Shown here piece after piece: positions 5,017 to 6,479 of a stretch of DNA of 6,479 nt. Under the pieces are notes generated by a model. That model saw only the letters and a list, made by a program, of their open reading frames with translations, did no database searches and had not been told where the DNA came from. Numbering within the stretch: the stretch's first letter is position 1; every line of letters begins with the position of its first letter. Position numbers and translations under genes: made by a program. The stretch comes from Candidatus Bathyarchaeota archaeon. GTDB taxonomy: Archaea; Thermoproteota; Bathyarchaeia; TCS64. The stretch spans positions 1 to 6,479 of the forward strand of contig JABXKY010000076.1 of assembly GCA_013619005.1 (NCBI GenBank). The letters are read 5' to 3'.

Positions 5017-6479
5017 CTACGGCCACAAGAGGAAGCTCAGCAGCGGAATAATCGTCGCCGCCGTGATAATCAACCCGATAACGAAGGTCTTCCTCAGCGC
5101 CTTGTACTCCTCGCCGTAGGCACCAATCAGCGCCACGTTCTTCATCAGCTTCCTGATATCCGTGATACCGATGTTAGCAACTACGTGACCAACCATGAAA
5201 ACGGTCGGCTTGGCCCACCCCAGAGCCTTAGAGGCCGCAAAGTGGAACGGCGTGAAGAAGGTCGTCGAGGTCAGCTCAGAGCCCAGCAGGGTCGTCGCGA
5301 ACATGGACATGAAAGGCACCATCACTATGTAAGGGTGCAAACCCCAGCTAGTGGCGAAGGTAGCCAAGCTGTTCATGAGGTTAAGATGCGTGTTCTCAGG
5401 AGGCAGAATAAGAGCCCCGTCCACGATTACCTTGCCGCTCCAGAAGTAGCTAAACACCATGCCCGCGAACATCCAGTTCGCGACTTGGGTGATGATCCAC
5501 CTGTCCTTTATTAGATTCATAGTGTAGCTATGACTCTCCTTTGAGATCTTCAGGAAAGTGAACATGATAAGAATAGTCACGAGAGGCCAAACGGCTGGTT
5601 GCATCACTTTGAAAGGCACAGACTGATCCGCGATTATTGGTATCCTAATCACACCCAAAGCGTTCTCTATGGGCTTTCCGAAGGACCCCCACAGACCAGC
5701 TAGGACAGAAACAATCACCAGAGGAGCAATAGCCCTCTTGAAGCGACTGTCTTGTTCCCCAGTCATCGGCTCGTATTGCTCAGATAGATCCTTAGATGCC
5801 GAGAAAAGCCCAAGCCTCTGTGCACCATACAGGATGGCCATACCGATAGCACCTGCAAGGATACCGACAGCCATGATATCGACTGTAAGGTTCAGTATAT
5901 TTACCACTCCGGCCAGAATAAGGCCGTAGACAAAAACAATCGCCGCGTCACGGCGACTTACCTTGTGACCGTCCTCCTTTAGAACCCAGAGCATTGCCAA
6001 GGCAAAGCCGGGAATCGTAACCCAGAAGAACCGGTTGAACATAGGCATCAAATCAGCCAGTGTGAACCCAAACTGCTCACCGTAGAGAAGGGTAGGCACA
6101 ACCACAGGGGTGGCGTAGTACGCGTACTGTGTAAGCGGGTCAGCGGACCCCTCGATCAGGATACTCACAGCCCAAGGCGAGATACCCATATCGTTCAGAA
6201 CAACGGCCAGCCAAGTGAACCCGGCCCCCGATGAGAGCATCATGACTCCCATGCCGAAGCAGAGGAAGAAGGTCTTGAACACCAGGCCACCCTTCATTCG
6301 TTTAATGCCCTCCTGAATGTCATCGAAGCAACCGTGGAAGATCATGTGATATGTCATATACCACGCCGCGAAGCCTGCCAAGGTATAGCTCATGGGAACG
6401 AGAATGCCGTAGATCCATGCGGCAAAGAGCAACGAGATGGACGTCTTGCTGTAAACGATAGCGATAATCCAAGTAATAA
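5017..6479 (-). CDS. LctP-like (lactate permease family) membrane transporter, N-terminus outside window
   Basis: The frame runs open to the right edge: codons upstream of the TTG at 6432 read ITWIIAIVYSKTSIS, clearly membrane-like, so that TTG is internal. There are 487 codons visible including the stop. LctP proteins have about 530-560 residues, so perhaps 40-70 are missing. The protein is strongly hydrophobic with roughly 11-12 membrane segments, and one soluble loop with charges (SASKDLSEQYEPMTGEQDSRFKR) near the middle. By eye, two regions follow the LctP pattern. GMGVMMLSSGAGFTWLAVV, then GISPWAVSILIEGSADP, sits where LctP has EGAAGFGTPxAI. Near the C-terminus, LLGSELTSTTFF then AYGEEYKALRKTF sits where LctP has GSDTSSNALF and VGKEGDLFR. 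LctP carriers import lactate or glycolate with protons. The match is divergent, so the substrate is uncertain; another anion-carrier family is possible. A T-tract follows the gene. Confidence 0.7.
   Translation of the reverse strand, partial: ITWIIAIVYSKTSISLLFAAWIYGILVPMSYTLAGFAAWYMTYHMIFHGCFDDIQEGIKRMKGGLVFKTFFLCFGMGVMMLSSGAGFTWLAVVLNDMGISPWAVSILIEGSADPLTQYAYYATPVVVPTLLYGEQFGFTLADLMPMFNRFFWVTIPGFALAMLWVLKEDGHKVSRRDAAIVFVYGLILAGVVNILNLTVDIMAVGILAGAIGMAILYGAQRLGLFSASKDLSEQYEPMTGEQDSRFKRAIAPLVIVSVLAGLWGSFGKPIENALGVIRIPIIADQSVPFKVMQPAVWPLVTILIMFTFLKISKESHSYTMNLIKDRWIITQVANWMFAGMVFSYFWSGKVIVDGALILPPENTHLNLMNSLATFATSWGLHPYIVMVPFMSMFATTLLGSELTSTTFFTPFHFAASKALGWAKPTVFMVGHVVANIGITDIRKLMKNVALIGAYGEEYKALRKTFVIGLIITAATIIPLLSFLLWP

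Noticed and set aside
5185..5514. Open frame on + opposite the permease (109 codons)
   Set aside because: It is rich in Arg, Gly and Glu without any motif, and is antisense to a continuous membrane-protein frame.
6430..6432. TTG as start codon of the permease
   Set aside because: The frame continues open and hydrophobic to the window edge, and the protein would be short for its family; the true start is outside the window.
1..6479. tRNA, CRISPR repeats, insertion sequences or att sites
   Set aside because: No cloverleaf, no regularly spaced repeats and no transposase or integrase sequence were seen when reading both strands.

Overview
The window looks archaeal. Three genes (the GNAT acetyltransferase, the HAD hydrolase and the flavoprotein) have a TATA-like element centred about 26-29 bp upstream of their ATG and no Shine-Dalgarno sequence, which is the layout of archaeal leaderless transcripts. 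A fourth gene (the M28 peptidase) has GTGATCC just before its ATG, complementary to the usual archaeal 16S 3' end. Arginine in the GNAT gene is encoded mostly by AGG. The sequence does not let me name a phylum. A mesophilic or uncultured lineage is possible, and a bacterial origin is not formally excluded.

Layout from left to right: (1) the 3' part of an anhydro-N-acetylmuramic acid kinase gene (anmK) on +, running in from outside the window; (2) convergent to it, an M28-family zinc aminopeptidase with an inserted PA domain on -; (3) a 160-bp divergent promoter region; (4) a GNAT N-acetyltransferase and then a HAD-superfamily hydrolase, both on +, each with its own apparent promoter; (5) an iron-sulfur-flavoprotein-like NADPH/FMN reductase on -, whose stop codon overlaps that of the HAD gene by 4 bp (shared CTAG); (6) divergent from the flavoprotein across about 115 bp, a small ArsR-type winged-helix repressor on +; (7) convergent to it, a lactate-permease-family (LctP-like) membrane transporter on -, open at the right edge, so its N-terminus lies outside the window.

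These are mostly single-gene transcription units in alternating orientations, so operon logic gives little functional linkage. The best-supported functional pairing is the divergent ArsR repressor and Fe-S flavoprotein. They share one short promoter region that contains an imperfect palindrome, which would suit a metal- or redox-responsive switch. The most unexpected gene is anmK, because its known role is recycling bacterial peptidoglycan, a polymer archaea do not make. No RNA gene, CRISPR array, insertion sequence or integration site was seen.
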